DNA of 64,000 nucleotides from CAVPDG01 sp963702535 (lineage in GTDB: Bacteria > Chloroflexota > Anaerolineae > Anaerolineales > UBA4823), in contig CAVPDG010000004.1 in NCBI GenBank assembly GCA_963702535.1, positions 434,001 through 498,000 of the forward strand, read 5' to 3'. Positions 54,472 through 63,014 of the stretch are shown here, piece after piece. Each line of letters opens with the position of its first letter. Within the stretch, counting starts at the first letter, position 1. Both the position numbers and the translations under genes were made by a program. Below the pieces are notes generated by a model. The model was not told where the DNA came from, did no database searches, and was given only the letters and a program-made list of their open reading frames with translations.

Positions 54472-55898
54472 GCACACCCAATCCATCTCACACAAAGAAG
54501 CCTACAGCGAGGGTCGAGCGACGCCGGCAACGGATGATCCGCATCGGTAGGAGCGCGGGATCGGCAAGCTCACGCCAGGTCCCCGTTGCTTTGCAACTGG
54601 TACTGGGGTTGGCTGTGCTGATCGCCATTGGCACCGCACTGTTATTGATCCCGGGCGCCAGCATGCAAAGGCTGACGTTCATGGATGCGCTCTTCACCGC
54701 CACATCTGCCGCTGCAGTGACCGGACTGAGCCTCTTTCCGATCAGCACCGGGCTGACCTTGTGGGGGCAGCTGATCCTGCTGCTGCTGGTACAGACCGGC
54801 GGGGTAGGATTGATCGTAGTAGTTGTCATGGTTTTCCGCCTGATCGGACGCCAGGTGACGCTCGGCGAGCGCCTGGCGGTGACCAGCTCGCTGGGGTTGG
54901 ACCGCCCTGAAGAGATTGCCCTGACCATGGTGCGGGCGATTGGGCTGATGCTCATCATCGAAGGGGTTGGCGCTGTTCTGCTGTTTCTGCATTGGGTCAT
55001 CTCCGGCATTGTTCCCCTTGGCGACGCCGCATTCTATGCCATTTTCCACGCCGTTACCGCCTACTGCAACGCCGGTTTCGACCTTTTTAGCGGGCTGCCC
55101 CAGTATCCCAACGGCATCCCCACCGATCCGCTGAGCCTGATCATTATGGGAGCCTTGATCATTCTGGGTGGTCTGGGGATTCCCGTTTATATGGACCTGA
55201 TCTACCACCGGCGCCGCCCATTCTCGCTGCACACGCGCCTGACCTTTATTGTAACGCTGGTGTTGATCGTGCTCGGGTGGATCGGGTTGTTGATGTCCGA
55301 GTATCGCCAGGCAGGCGTGTTAAGCGACATGTCCTTCGGGCAACGCACCCTTCTCGCCTGGTTTCAATCCGTCTCCGCTCGCACGGCGGGTTTCCCCGGT
55401 CTGCCGGGGTTCAGCGAAATCAACTTCCCCAGCACATTGATGCTGGTGGCTTTGATGTTCATCGGCACGGCGCCTGCCTCCACCGGCGGAGGCATCACCA
55501 CGGGCACCTTTGTGGTGCTGTGGCTGGCTGTAGTCAGCTATGCACGCGGGCTGGATAAAATCCGCGTCGGTAAACATACTTTGCCGGGACCTCTTCTCAT
55601 GCGAGCCCTCGTTGTCTTTGTGGTCAGCTTCAGCCTGGTTGTGCTGGTCACCTGGTTGATACTGATGACCAACCCTTTCACGCTGGACCAGACGCTGTTT
55701 GAAGTTGTCTCGGCTTATTCAACAACTGGGCTCTCACTAGGGATCACGACTGGATTGAACACGGCTGGACGCCTGCTGATCATTTTCACCATGTTTGCCG
55801 GGCGTCTGGGAGCGATTACCATCATGATCTCCCTGCTGGGGCGCGATAAGGGAAAGAAATTGATCGATTACCCAGAAGAATCCATCCTAATCGGTTAA
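54468..55898 (+). CDS. trkH: TrkH/KtrB potassium uptake membrane subunit
   Basis: 476 residues with the four pore-loop repeats of the TrkH/KtrB family: DALFTATSAAAVTGLSLFP, AIFHAVTAYCNAGFDLF, ARTAGFPGLP and a fourth near SAYSTTGLSLGIT. The C-terminus has MFAGRLGAITIMISLLGR. A basic N-terminal tail precedes the first helix. The start ATG overlaps the trkA stop. Together they form a complete KtrAB-like uptake system. Confidence 0.96.
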   Translation: MSTPNPSHTKKPTARVERRRQRMIRIGRSAGSASSRQVPVALQLVLGLAVLIAIGTALLLIPGASMQRLTFMDALFTATSAAAVTGLSLFPISTGLTLWGQLILLLLVQTGGVGLIVVVVMVFRLIGRQVTLGERLAVTSSLGLDRPEEIALTMVRAIGLMLIIEGVGAVLLFLHWVISGIVPLGDAAFYAIFHAVTAYCNAGFDLFSGLPQYPNGIPTDPLSLIIMGALIILGGLGIPVYMDLIYHRRRPFSLHTRLTFIVTLVLIVLGWIGLLMSEYRQAGVLSDMSFGQRTLLAWFQSVSARTAGFPGLPGFSEINFPSTLMLVALMFIGTAPASTGGGITTGTFVVLWLAVVSYARGLDKIRVGKHTLPGPLLMRALVVFVVSFSLVVLVTWLILMTNPFTLDQTLFEVVSAYSTTGLSLGITTGLNTAGRLLIIFTMFAGRLGAITIMISLLGRDKGKKLIDYPEESILIG

Positions 55899-55915
55899 AT
55901 GCGGGGATTCCGGAC

Positions 55916-57603
55916 ATGAATGCCATCAAACCCGAAAAGAAAAACCTGGCGGCTGACCTGCTGGCGGGCCTGACCTTTGCCCTGGTCAATATCCCGCAAT
56001 CCATGGCGCATGCCTTGCTGGCGACCGTCAACCCTGTGTTCGGTCTGTACACCCTGATGCTGGCGACGCCGGTGGGGGCGCTGTTTACCAGCGCGGTTTT
56101 CATGAACGTATCCACCACCAGCGCCCTGGCGGTGGCAGCCGGTGATACGCTGGCGAGCTACCCGTCCGATATCCGCCCGGCTGCATTGGCTACACTCGTG
56201 CTGCTGATTGGCGCTTTTCAGATCATCCTGGGTTTGCTGCGCATGGGCTGGGTGACGCGCTTTATCCCGTTCTCGGTGATGACCGGCTTTATGACCGGGG
56301 TGGCTGCGCTGATCATCCTGGGTCAGATCGGCGATTTTACCGGTTATTACAGCTCTTACAAGGGGAAGATAGCCCAACTGGCGGACCTGGTTCTGCACAA
56401 AGAATTGATCGCCTGGGCGACGCTGGCGATCGGATTATTGACCATTGCCCTCATTTATGTCTTGAGTCGCACACGGCTGGCAAAATTCGCCTTGATCCTT
56501 GCGCTTGTGCTGGCTTCGGGCGTAGCGCTCTTGTTCAACCAGCTTTTAGGAGCAGAAATTCGACTGGTGGGGGATATCGCCGATGTGCCAGGGATGTTGC
56601 CCAGCCTTGCACTGCCCAGTGTGAAATACATCGTGCCGCTCATGTTACCCGCCATTACCATCGGGATCATCGGGTTGGTGCAAGGCGCGGGGGTGAGCCA
56701 GACCTTTCCCAACCCGGATGGGAAGTATTCGGACATATCCAGGGATTTCCTGGGGCAGGGGGCTGCCAACGTGGCGACCAGCCTTCGTGCGCGGCATCCC
56801 TGCCGGCGGCTCCAGCTCGGGAACGGCGTTGATGGTCAGCGCTGGAGCGCGCACGCGCTGGGCAAACATTTTTGCCGGGCTGGCGGTGGCGGTGATCGTA
56901 TTGATCTTCGCCAACCTGGTCGAGCTGGTAGCCATGCCGGCTCTGGCAGGACTGGTGATTGTCGCCGGCGTGCAAATGATCAACGTAAACAACATCCGCA
57001 CGGTGTGGCAGACGAATCCAATCGCACGCCTGATCATGCTGATTACTTTTGGTTCCACGCTGGTCATGCCGTTGCAGTATGCCGTGCTGCTTGGCGTGGG
57101 TTTATCACTGATCTTGTTCATCTTCCAGCAATCTAACACTCTGCGCGTTGTTGAGTGGGCGGCGCAGGACGTTGGCTGGCCCGTTGAGCGCCCGGCGCCG
57201 CAGAAGCTTGAGTTCGAACAGAGTAACGGTGCTCTATGTGTATGGGAACCTTTTCTACGCCGCGGCGGCGCCCTTCGAGAACAGCTTACCAACCGTGGAA
57301 GGCGCCAGGCGTTCCGTTGTGATCCTGTTGATGCGCGGTTTTGATGATATCGGCAGCACGGTGCTTGGTGTGCTGCGCCGTTACGGGCAAGAATTACAGG
57401 CGAACGGTGGCAAGCTGGTGCTGGCTGGCGTCTCCCCGGTATTGCGCGAGCAGCTCCGGCGCACCGGGATGCTGACCCTGATCGGCGCCGAAAATATCTT
57501 TATGACGACCCCAACCATCGGGGAGTCTGGCAACGCCGCGCTGCGGGCAGCGTTGGACTGGCTGGCTGAAGCGCCGCCGGTTGAAAAAGGGGATTCCAGC
57601 TAG
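55916..57603 (+). CDS. SulP-family anion transporter with STAS domain (third of three), frameshifted
   Basis: About 562 residues. The SulP start is AADLLAGLTFALVNIPQSMAHALLATVNPVFGLY, followed by FMNVSTTSALAVAAGD, GLVQGAGVSQTFPNPDGKYSDISRDFLGQGAANV and GIPAGGSSSGTALMVSAGARTRWANIFAG. The C-terminal STAS domain starts VTVLYVYGNLFYAAAAPFENSLP. Frames change at about 56785 and 57225. It begins 17 bp after trkH and is probably the last gene of the AI-2E-anSME-trkAH-sulP operon. Its closest paralogue in the window is the second SulP gene. Confidence 0.9.
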
Positions 57604-57657
57604 AACCCCTGGCTGCATCCGAATGCGCAAAGAGCCGGAGGGCGCGCTGCGCCTGGA

Positions 57658-57686
57658 TTGCCGTAGCGCTGAGATTTGGGTATAAT
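57658..57686 (+). promoter_or_regulatory. Sigma-70 promoter of the thrS T-box transcript
   Basis: TTGCCG (57658-57663), a 17-nt spacer and TATAAT (57681-57686), a few bases before the T-box leader. Confidence 0.82.
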
Positions 57687-57689
57687 ACT

Positions 57690-57953
57690 GCCATTCGAAC
57701 ATTGGCGCGAGGACCGGGACGAGTATGCAGGCAGGCGCCGCCAGAGAGTGAAGATCAACGGCTGGAAGTCTTCACCGGCAGCAGCTTGTAGAAAACCCCC
57801 CGCGAGCGAGAACCTCAACGGCTCTCAGAGAGAGCCAAGTAAGGTGAACGGCTGACCCCGTTAGCGGTCGTAAGAAGATGCTCCCCACGGGGAGTAATCT
57901 GGGTGGAACCGCGTGATCACAGCTCTCGCCCCAGAATGGCGAGGGCTTTTTTG
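57690..57953 (+). promoter_or_regulatory. T-box leader of thrS
   Basis: Canonical T-box core GGGTGGAACCGCG at 57901-57913, followed by a terminator with stem 57921-57930 / 57938-57947 and a T run (57947-57952). The 5' part (57700-57880) can form stem I; a long hairpin around GTGAAGA...TCTTCAC at about 57747-57774 likely holds the specifier loop. Uncharged tRNA-Thr would pair with the UGGA bulge and prevent termination. Confidence 0.93.
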
Positions 57954-58006
57954 TTCATAGGCGCCAGCGATTGCAAAGCAACGGCGTTATGTTGAAGGAG
58001 GCTGTC

Positions 58007-59804
58007 ATGGCTGAAAAAGTAGTGGAACGCTACGAGGATAGTGAGCTTTACCGCATACGGCACTCTACGGCGCACATCATGGCGCAGGCGGTGTTGGAGA
58101 TGTTCCCCGAGGCAAAGTACACCATTGGTCCGCCTATCGAGGACGGATTTTATTACGATTTTGAGCTGCCGCGCTCGCTATCGCCGGAAGACCTGGCGGT
58201 CATCGAGAAGCGCATGCGCGAGATCATCACCGGCAACTACCCATTTGCGAAGAAGGTCGTCTCAGCGGATGAGGCGCGGCGCATCTTTGCCGACCAACCC
58301 TATAAGCTGGAGCTGATCGGTGGATTGGAGCAGGGCGGCTTCGACGAGTACGGCAACCCGCTCAAAGAGAAGCCGGATATCTCGATCTACACACACGCCT
58401 CGTTTGTCGACCTGTGCCGCGGTCCGCATGTAGAGCAAACGGGGCAGATCAACCCCGGGGCGGTTAAGCTTCTGAGCGTGGCAGGCGCCTATTGGCGCGG
58501 CGACGAGCACAACGCCATGCTGCAGCGCATCTACGGCACAGCCTGGAAATCTGCGCAGGAGTTGGAAGAGTACCTTTGGAGACAAGAAGAAGCAAAGAAG
58601 CGCGACCACCGCAAGTTGGGTAGAGAGCTGGGCTCTGTTCTATTTCTCCGAAGATGTCGGTCCTGGCTTGCCGCTTTTTACTCCGAAGGGCGAGATGCTG
58701 CGTTACCTGATGGAAGGCTACGTGCGCCAGGTGCAGACGCGTTACGGCTACCAGCACGTTTGGACGGGTCATCTTGTGAAAGAAGACCTGTACAGGCGCT
58801 CCGGACACTACGAAAACTACAAGGATTCGATGTTCCCGCCCCTGGTGGACGAAAACGTGATCTTCCGCCTCAAGCCGATGAACTGCCCGAGCCATATGAC
58901 GCTCTTCAACGAGATGGGACGGCACTCTTACCGCGAGCTGCCGCTGCGACTGGCGGAATTTGCCACGCTGTACCGCTACGAGAAGACGGGCGAGCTGACC
59001 GGGCTGACCCGCGTGCGCGCCTTGACGCAGGACGACTGCCATATCTTCTGCACGGAAGAGCAGGTGGGTTCCGAGTTCATGCTGGCGCTCGAGCTGATCA
59101 AAGAGGTTCTGGAGCGCTACAAGTTCACCGAGTACAAGGTCAGGCTGTCGCTGCGCGGCGAGGGCGGCAAGTATGTTCAAGACGACGAGAAATGGTCGAA
59201 AGCCGAAGCTGCCCTGCGCGCGGCGCTGGATGCCAGTGGGGTGGACTACTTTGAAGCGGAAGGGGAAGCGGCGTTCTACGGACCCAAAGCCGATTTTATG
59301 GCGCGGGACGTGCTGGGCAGGGAGTGGCAGCTCTCTACGATCCAGGTGGATTTCATCCAGCCCGCCCGGCTGGGTTGCACCTACATCGGGGAAGATGGCA
59401 GCGAGCACACCCCGGTGCTGCTGCACCGCGCCGTCACGGGCTCAACGGAGCGCTTCATGGGCGTGGTGATCGAGCACTACGCCGGCGCTTTCCCGGTCTG
59501 GCTGGCGCCGGTCCAGGCAGTGCTGATCCCGATCGCCGACCGCCACCTGGATTATGTCAACGAGCTGGCAGGCAGGCTGAAGAACGCCGGGATGCGCGTG
59601 GAGGTCGACGAGCGCAGCGAGCGCATGAACGCCAAGATCCGCGACGCCCAGCTACAAAAGGTGCCGTATATGCTGGTGGTAGGCGACCGGGAGGTGGAGC
59701 AAGGCATGCTTGCTTTGCGCCTGCGCTCCGGCGAGAATCCTGGGGCAGTGACGGTTGATGAGTTGCTCAGGCGCTTCCAGGCAGACGTGGAATTGGGCGA
59801 ATAA
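58007..59804 (+). CDS. thrS: Threonyl-tRNA synthetase without TGS domain, frameshifted
   Basis: About 599 residues. It begins directly in the editing-site domain (RIRHSTAHIMAQAVLEMFP) and lacks the N-terminal TGS domain. The SAD zinc site is PHVEQTGQINPG-like. The class II core has MNCPSHMTLF, RYEKTGELTGLTRVRALTQDDCHIFC and the C-terminal anticodon domain. The frame breaks at GGG 58630-58632; removing one G gives RELALFYFSEDVGPGLP. The start is ATG 58007 with AAGGAGG; an upstream in-frame start at 57971 lacks a site. The T-box directly upstream confirms regulation by tRNA-Thr charging. Confidence 0.95.
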
Positions 59805-59826
59805 CGCTTCAATTTTCCATGCATGG

Positions 59827-59856
59827 TTGACGTTTTACCGGGATTTATGGTATCAT
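59827..59856 (+). promoter_or_regulatory. Sigma-70 promoter of infC-rpmI-rplT
   Basis: TTGACG (59827-59832), an 18-nt spacer and TATCAT (59851-59856). Confidence 0.75.
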
Positions 59857-59910
59857 GCCATGCACTGGCAAAGCGCCAGTATTTATTTGATTGTTTAGAA
59901 GGAGTCACTT

Positions 59911-60438
59911 ATCAGCGCTGTCGATTACCGTGTGAATGAAGCCATTCGGGTGCCGGAAGTTCGCTTAATCGGTCCGAAAGGCGAGAACCTTGGAGTGCTT
60001 CCCATACAAGAAGCTCAGCGGATCGCTCGTGAAGCAGAGCTAGACCTGGTAGAGGTGGCGGCTGCGGCTGATCCGCCGGTTTGCCGGGTCATGGATTTCG
60101 GCAAGTTCATCTACGAACGCACCAAGAAAGAACGGGAAGCCCGCAAGGCACAGACGAAGATCGAGGTAAAAGAGATCCGCTTGCGCCCGAAGACGAACGA
60201 GCACCATCGCGATCTCAAGGTGCGAGACGCTCGCCGCTGGCTCGAAGCCGGGATGAAAGTGAAGGTTCGTATCCGCTTCCGGGGACGGGAGATCACCTAC
60301 CCGGAGATTGCCTTGAACGATCTGAAGGAGATTGCGGAAGAGCTCTCGGATGTGGCGCTGGTCGAACAGACACCTGCCCTGGAAGGGCGCACCATGTTGA
60401 TGGTACTGGCGCCCGGTAAGGCGGCTAAAAAGAAATAA
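59911..60438 (+). CDS. infC: Translation initiation factor IF-3, ATC start codon
   Basis: 175 residues. The N-terminal domain has YRVNEAIRVPEVRLIGPKGENLGVLPIQEAQRIA, and the linker and C-terminal domain have EIRLRPKTNEHHRDLKVRDARRWLEAGMKVKVRIRFRGRE. The frame is intact. AAGGAG (59899-59904) lies six bases before an ATC at 59911; the first GTG (59932) would cut into the conserved RVNEAI block. IF-3 genes elsewhere use the rare AUU or AUC start for autoregulation, so ATC is chosen. It heads the conserved infC-rpmI-rplT cluster. Confidence 0.95.
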   Translation: MSAVDYRVNEAIRVPEVRLIGPKGENLGVLPIQEAQRIAREAELDLVEVAAAADPPVCRVMDFGKFIYERTKKEREARKAQTKIEVKEIRLRPKTNEHHRDLKVRDARRWLEAGMKVKVRIRFRGREITYPEIALNDLKEIAEELSDVALVEQTPALEGRTMLMVLAPGKAAKKK

Positions 60439-60488
60439 CAGCCAGCGCTGTAAGCTTTTTCCAGGAAGTACGTCACAGTAGCGTATCC

Positions 60489-60516
60489 TACGGGGCGACA
60501 GTCTTGTCGCCCCGTA
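60489..60516 (+). promoter_or_regulatory. Hairpin between infC and rpmI
   Basis: Perfect 12-bp stem TACGGGGCGACA / TGTCGCCCCGTA with loop GTCT. It could be a terminator, an attenuator or a ribosomal-protein binding site. The GGGCGAC word also occurs in the leader repeat at 34.2 kb. Confidence 0.6.
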
Positions 60517-60548
60517 TACGGCTGAATAACAAAGAGAGGAGTAGGACC

Positions 60549-60779
60549 GTGCCGCGTAAGCAGACAACCGGAAAGTACAAGCTGAAGACCCATAAGGCAA
60601 CCTCCAAGCGGTTTCGCCTGACCGGGTCCGGGAAGCTGGTGCGCACCAAGGGTGGCAAGAGCCACCTGCGCCGCCGGACTTCCAAGCGCACCAAGCGCTT
60701 GCTGGGCGAGATGATCCCCGTGCAGTCTCGGGGAATCACCAAGCGCGTCCATCGACTGGCGCCCAACCTGACCAAGTAA
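60549..60779 (+). CDS. rpmI: 50S ribosomal protein L35
   Basis: 76 residues. The L35 signature KLKTHKATSKRFRLTGSGKLVR is followed by HLRRRTSKRTKRLLG. It starts with GTG at 60549, with GAGAGGAG upstream, and carries about ten extra N-terminal residues (PRKQTTGKY) compared with the usual form. It is highly basic, as expected. The position between infC and rplT is the conserved order. Confidence 0.95.
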   Translation: MPRKQTTGKYKLKTHKATSKRFRLTGSGKLVRTKGGKSHLRRRTSKRTKRLLGEMIPVQSRGITKRVHRLAPNLTK

Positions 60780-60892
60780 GACCGTTGGCAGGGGAGATAT
60801 CGGAAAAGGAATCGTTTAGTGCGGCTGTTGGGTGTATGCAACGGGCAGGCAAGTAGCCTGCCGGCGCCCAGGGGTTCGCAGGAGAGAGAAAA

Positions 60893-61243
60893 ATGGCACG
60901 TGTAAAGACCGGTCCCAACCGTCGACAACACCACAAGAAGGTATTGAAGATCACCAAGGGTCAGTTTGGCACCCGCTCGCGCTTGTTCCGCCGGGCGAAC
61001 GAGGCCATGCTGAAGAGCCAGTGGTACGCATATCGCGACCGCCGCTCGCGCAAGCGCGACCTGCGCCGGCTGTGGATTGCTAGAATCAATGCAGCGGCAC
61101 GCTTGAACGGCACCACCTACAGCAGCCTGATCCATAACATGAAGGTAGCGCAAATCAGCCTTAACCGCAAGATGTTGGCTGACCTGGCTGTGCGCGATCC
61201 CCAGGCTTTCACGGCTGTAGTCACCCAAGCCCAGACTCGCTGA
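60893..61243 (+). CDS. rplT: 50S ribosomal protein L20
   Basis: 116 residues: MARVKTGPNRRQHHKKVLKI, the RSRLFRRANEAMLKSQWYAYRDRR helix and the C-terminal globular part (LNRKMLADLAVRDPQAF). Early assembly protein of the 50S subunit that often represses its own operon. GGAGAGAG precedes the ATG. The 113-bp gap after rpmI has no gene; a stem around GGCAAGTAGCCTGCC is possible there. Confidence 0.97.
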   Translation: MARVKTGPNRRQHHKKVLKITKGQFGTRSRLFRRANEAMLKSQWYAYRDRRSRKRDLRRLWIARINAAARLNGTTYSSLIHNMKVAQISLNRKMLADLAVRDPQAFTAVVTQAQTR

Positions 61244-61267
61244 TCCAGCGATCATCCGAATGATTTC

Positions 61268-61295
61268 ATGCGGGATATAACGTCCCGCATTTTTC
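61268..61295 (+). terminator. Rho-independent terminator of the infC operon
   Basis: Perfect 8-bp stem ATGCGGGA / TCCCGCAT (61268-61275 with 61283-61290) and a T run. Confidence 0.88.
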
Positions 61296-61337
61296 GCGTT
61301 GCTGGTATGTAGTATAATGCCAGGCATTGGAGGCATG

Positions 61338-61708
61338 ATGCCCAATCAAAAGGACAGTTCCATTTCGCAGTACCAGGGTGGATTCTTCCAGGGGCTCTCC
61401 ACCCAGATCAAGCTTATCTTGCGGCTGATGGCTGACCGCCGGGTGAATCCGCTGCTCAAGATCTTGCCCATCGGTGCGCTGGCTTACCTTTTCATCCCCG
61501 ACCTGGTTATTGGACCCATCGATGACGCCCTGGTAATCTGGCTGGGCACTTTTCTTTTCGTAGAGCTGTGCCCGGATGCCGTTGTCCAGGAGCATAAGCA
61601 AAAGCTGGAGCGCGAAATATCGGCGAGCGCAGGCGACAACCCCGCTGGCGGGGACCTCTTAAGGACGAAGATATTATCGACGCCGAGTACTGGGAAGAGG
61701 GGAAGTGA
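61338..61708 (+). CDS. DUF1232-like membrane protein, frameshifted at the 3' end
   Basis: About 123 residues. The DUF1232/YkvA-like segment is MADRRVNPLLKILPIGALAYLFIPDLVIGPIDDALVIWLGTFLF, with two hydrophobic helices, then an acidic tail. Near 61655 the frame shifts, and the second frame gives PLKDEDIIDAEYWEEGK and a TGA at 61706-61708. That stop abuts the GTG of the next gene, which supports this reading. ATG 61338 has TTGGAGG four bases upstream. A TATAAT at 61313-61318 is a likely -10 box. Confidence 0.8.
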
Positions 61709-63013
61709 GTGGGCTGGTATCCGCGAATTGCCGGAATCGCGCTTCTCCTGGCGCTTGCTGCCTGTACCCGCCTGCCAGCCGCTGAAAGCCCCGCCCCGAC
61801 CGCCCAGCCCGGCTTGACCGCGGCGGCGACCAGCACAACCCCTGCCACGCCACCGCCGCCCACGTCGCTGCCCGCTACAACCACCCAGCCCCCCAGCGTA
61901 GAGCCGCCTGCAGACACACCGACCTCACAGGTTAATACGCAACTCCCCGCTGCCCAGTCGGCTGCCTGGGAGCTGCTGACGGATGGCTTGCTCAGACCGG
62001 TGGCGATCGTCGACCCTGGCGACAACTCCGGCAGGCTCTTTATCGTGGAGCAGCCCGGAGTTATCCGCATCTACCAGGATGGCAGGCTGCTACCCGAGCC
62101 CTTTCTGGATATCCGCCAGCGGGTGGGCAGCCGCGGCAACGAGCAGGGCTTGCTGGGGCTGGCTTTTCACCCGGCATATGCCCAGAACGGCTTGTTTTAT
62201 GTCAACTACACTGATCTGAACGGGGATACAGTGGTTGCACGCTTCGCCGTCTCCAGCCAGGACGCCGATCGCGCCGAGGCTGGCAGCGAGCAGCAGCTCT
62301 TGTTTGTCCGCCAGCCGTACCCCAACCACAATGGCGGATCGGTCGTCTTTGGACCGGACGGGTACCTGTACCTGGGATTGGGGGATGGCGGCTCGGGCGG
62401 CGATCCCCAGGGCAACGGGCAATCCCTGGATACGCTTTTGGGAAAAATTCTGAGGATCGATGTCGATAGCGGCAGCCCGTATGCCATCCCTGCCGGAAAT
62501 CCGTTCTCCGCGCCGCAAGCTCCCGAGATTTGGGCTTACGGGCTGCGCAACCCCTGGCGCTTCTCCTTCGACCGCCTTACTGGCGACCTGTACGTTGCCG
62601 ATGTCGGGCAGAACCAGTGGGAAGAGGTTAATTACCTGCCGGCAGGCAGCCCGCCGGGCGCGAATTTCGGCTGGAATTACCGGGAGGGGCTGCATCCCTA
62701 TGAAGGAACGCCGCCGGGCAGCAGCGTCTTGATCGATCCGGTCGCGGAATACGATCACGCGCAGGGCTGCTCGGTAACCGGCGGCTATGTTTACCGGGGC
62801 GAGGAGCTGCCTGCCTGGCAAGGCGTGTACCTCTACGGCGATTTCTGCTCTGGTAAAATCTGGGGGCTTTTGCGAGATGCAAGCGGCGCCTGGCAGAACC
62901 AGGTGCTTTTCGAGACAGGCCGGAATATCAGCTCGTTTGGGGAAGATGCTGCCGGTGAGCTGTACCTGACCGACCTCAACGGCGCAATCTACCGCCTGAA
63001 AGCCAGACCCTGA
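61709..63013 (+). CDS. Lipoprotein sugar dehydrogenase, PQQ-type (GSDH family)
   Basis: 434 residues. A lipobox (LALAACT) and a Thr/Pro-rich linker (about 25-85) precede a six-bladed GSDH-type propeller: LRPVAIVDPGDNSGRLFIVEQPG, GLLGLAFHPAYAQNGLFYVNYT, NHNGGSVVFGPDGYLYLGLGDGG, ILRIDV, EIWAYGLRNPWRFSFD, LYVADVGQNQWEEVN. The family oxidises aldose sugars with PQQ outside the membrane. No PQQ synthesis genes are in the window. GTG start abuts the previous TGA and the frame is intact. It is followed one base later by the phosphoesterase gene. Confidence 0.92.
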   Translation: MGWYPRIAGIALLLALAACTRLPAAESPAPTAQPGLTAAATSTTPATPPPPTSLPATTTQPPSVEPPADTPTSQVNTQLPAAQSAAWELLTDGLLRPVAIVDPGDNSGRLFIVEQPGVIRIYQDGRLLPEPFLDIRQRVGSRGNEQGLLGLAFHPAYAQNGLFYVNYTDLNGDTVVARFAVSSQDADRAEAGSEQQLLFVRQPYPNHNGGSVVFGPDGYLYLGLGDGGSGGDPQGNGQSLDTLLGKILRIDVDSGSPYAIPAGNPFSAPQAPEIWAYGLRNPWRFSFDRLTGDLYVADVGQNQWEEVNYLPAGSPPGANFGWNYREGLHPYEGTPPGSSVLIDPVAEYDHAQGCSVTGGYVYRGEELPAWQGVYLYGDFCSGKIWGLLRDASGAWQNQVLFETGRNISSFGEDAAGELYLTDLNGAIYRLKARP

Positions 63014-63014
63014 G

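Noticed and set aside
57971..58006. Longer thrS start at 57971
   Set aside because: It is in frame but has no ribosome site, and it adds residues unlike any ThrRS. The ATG at 58007 has AAGGAGG.
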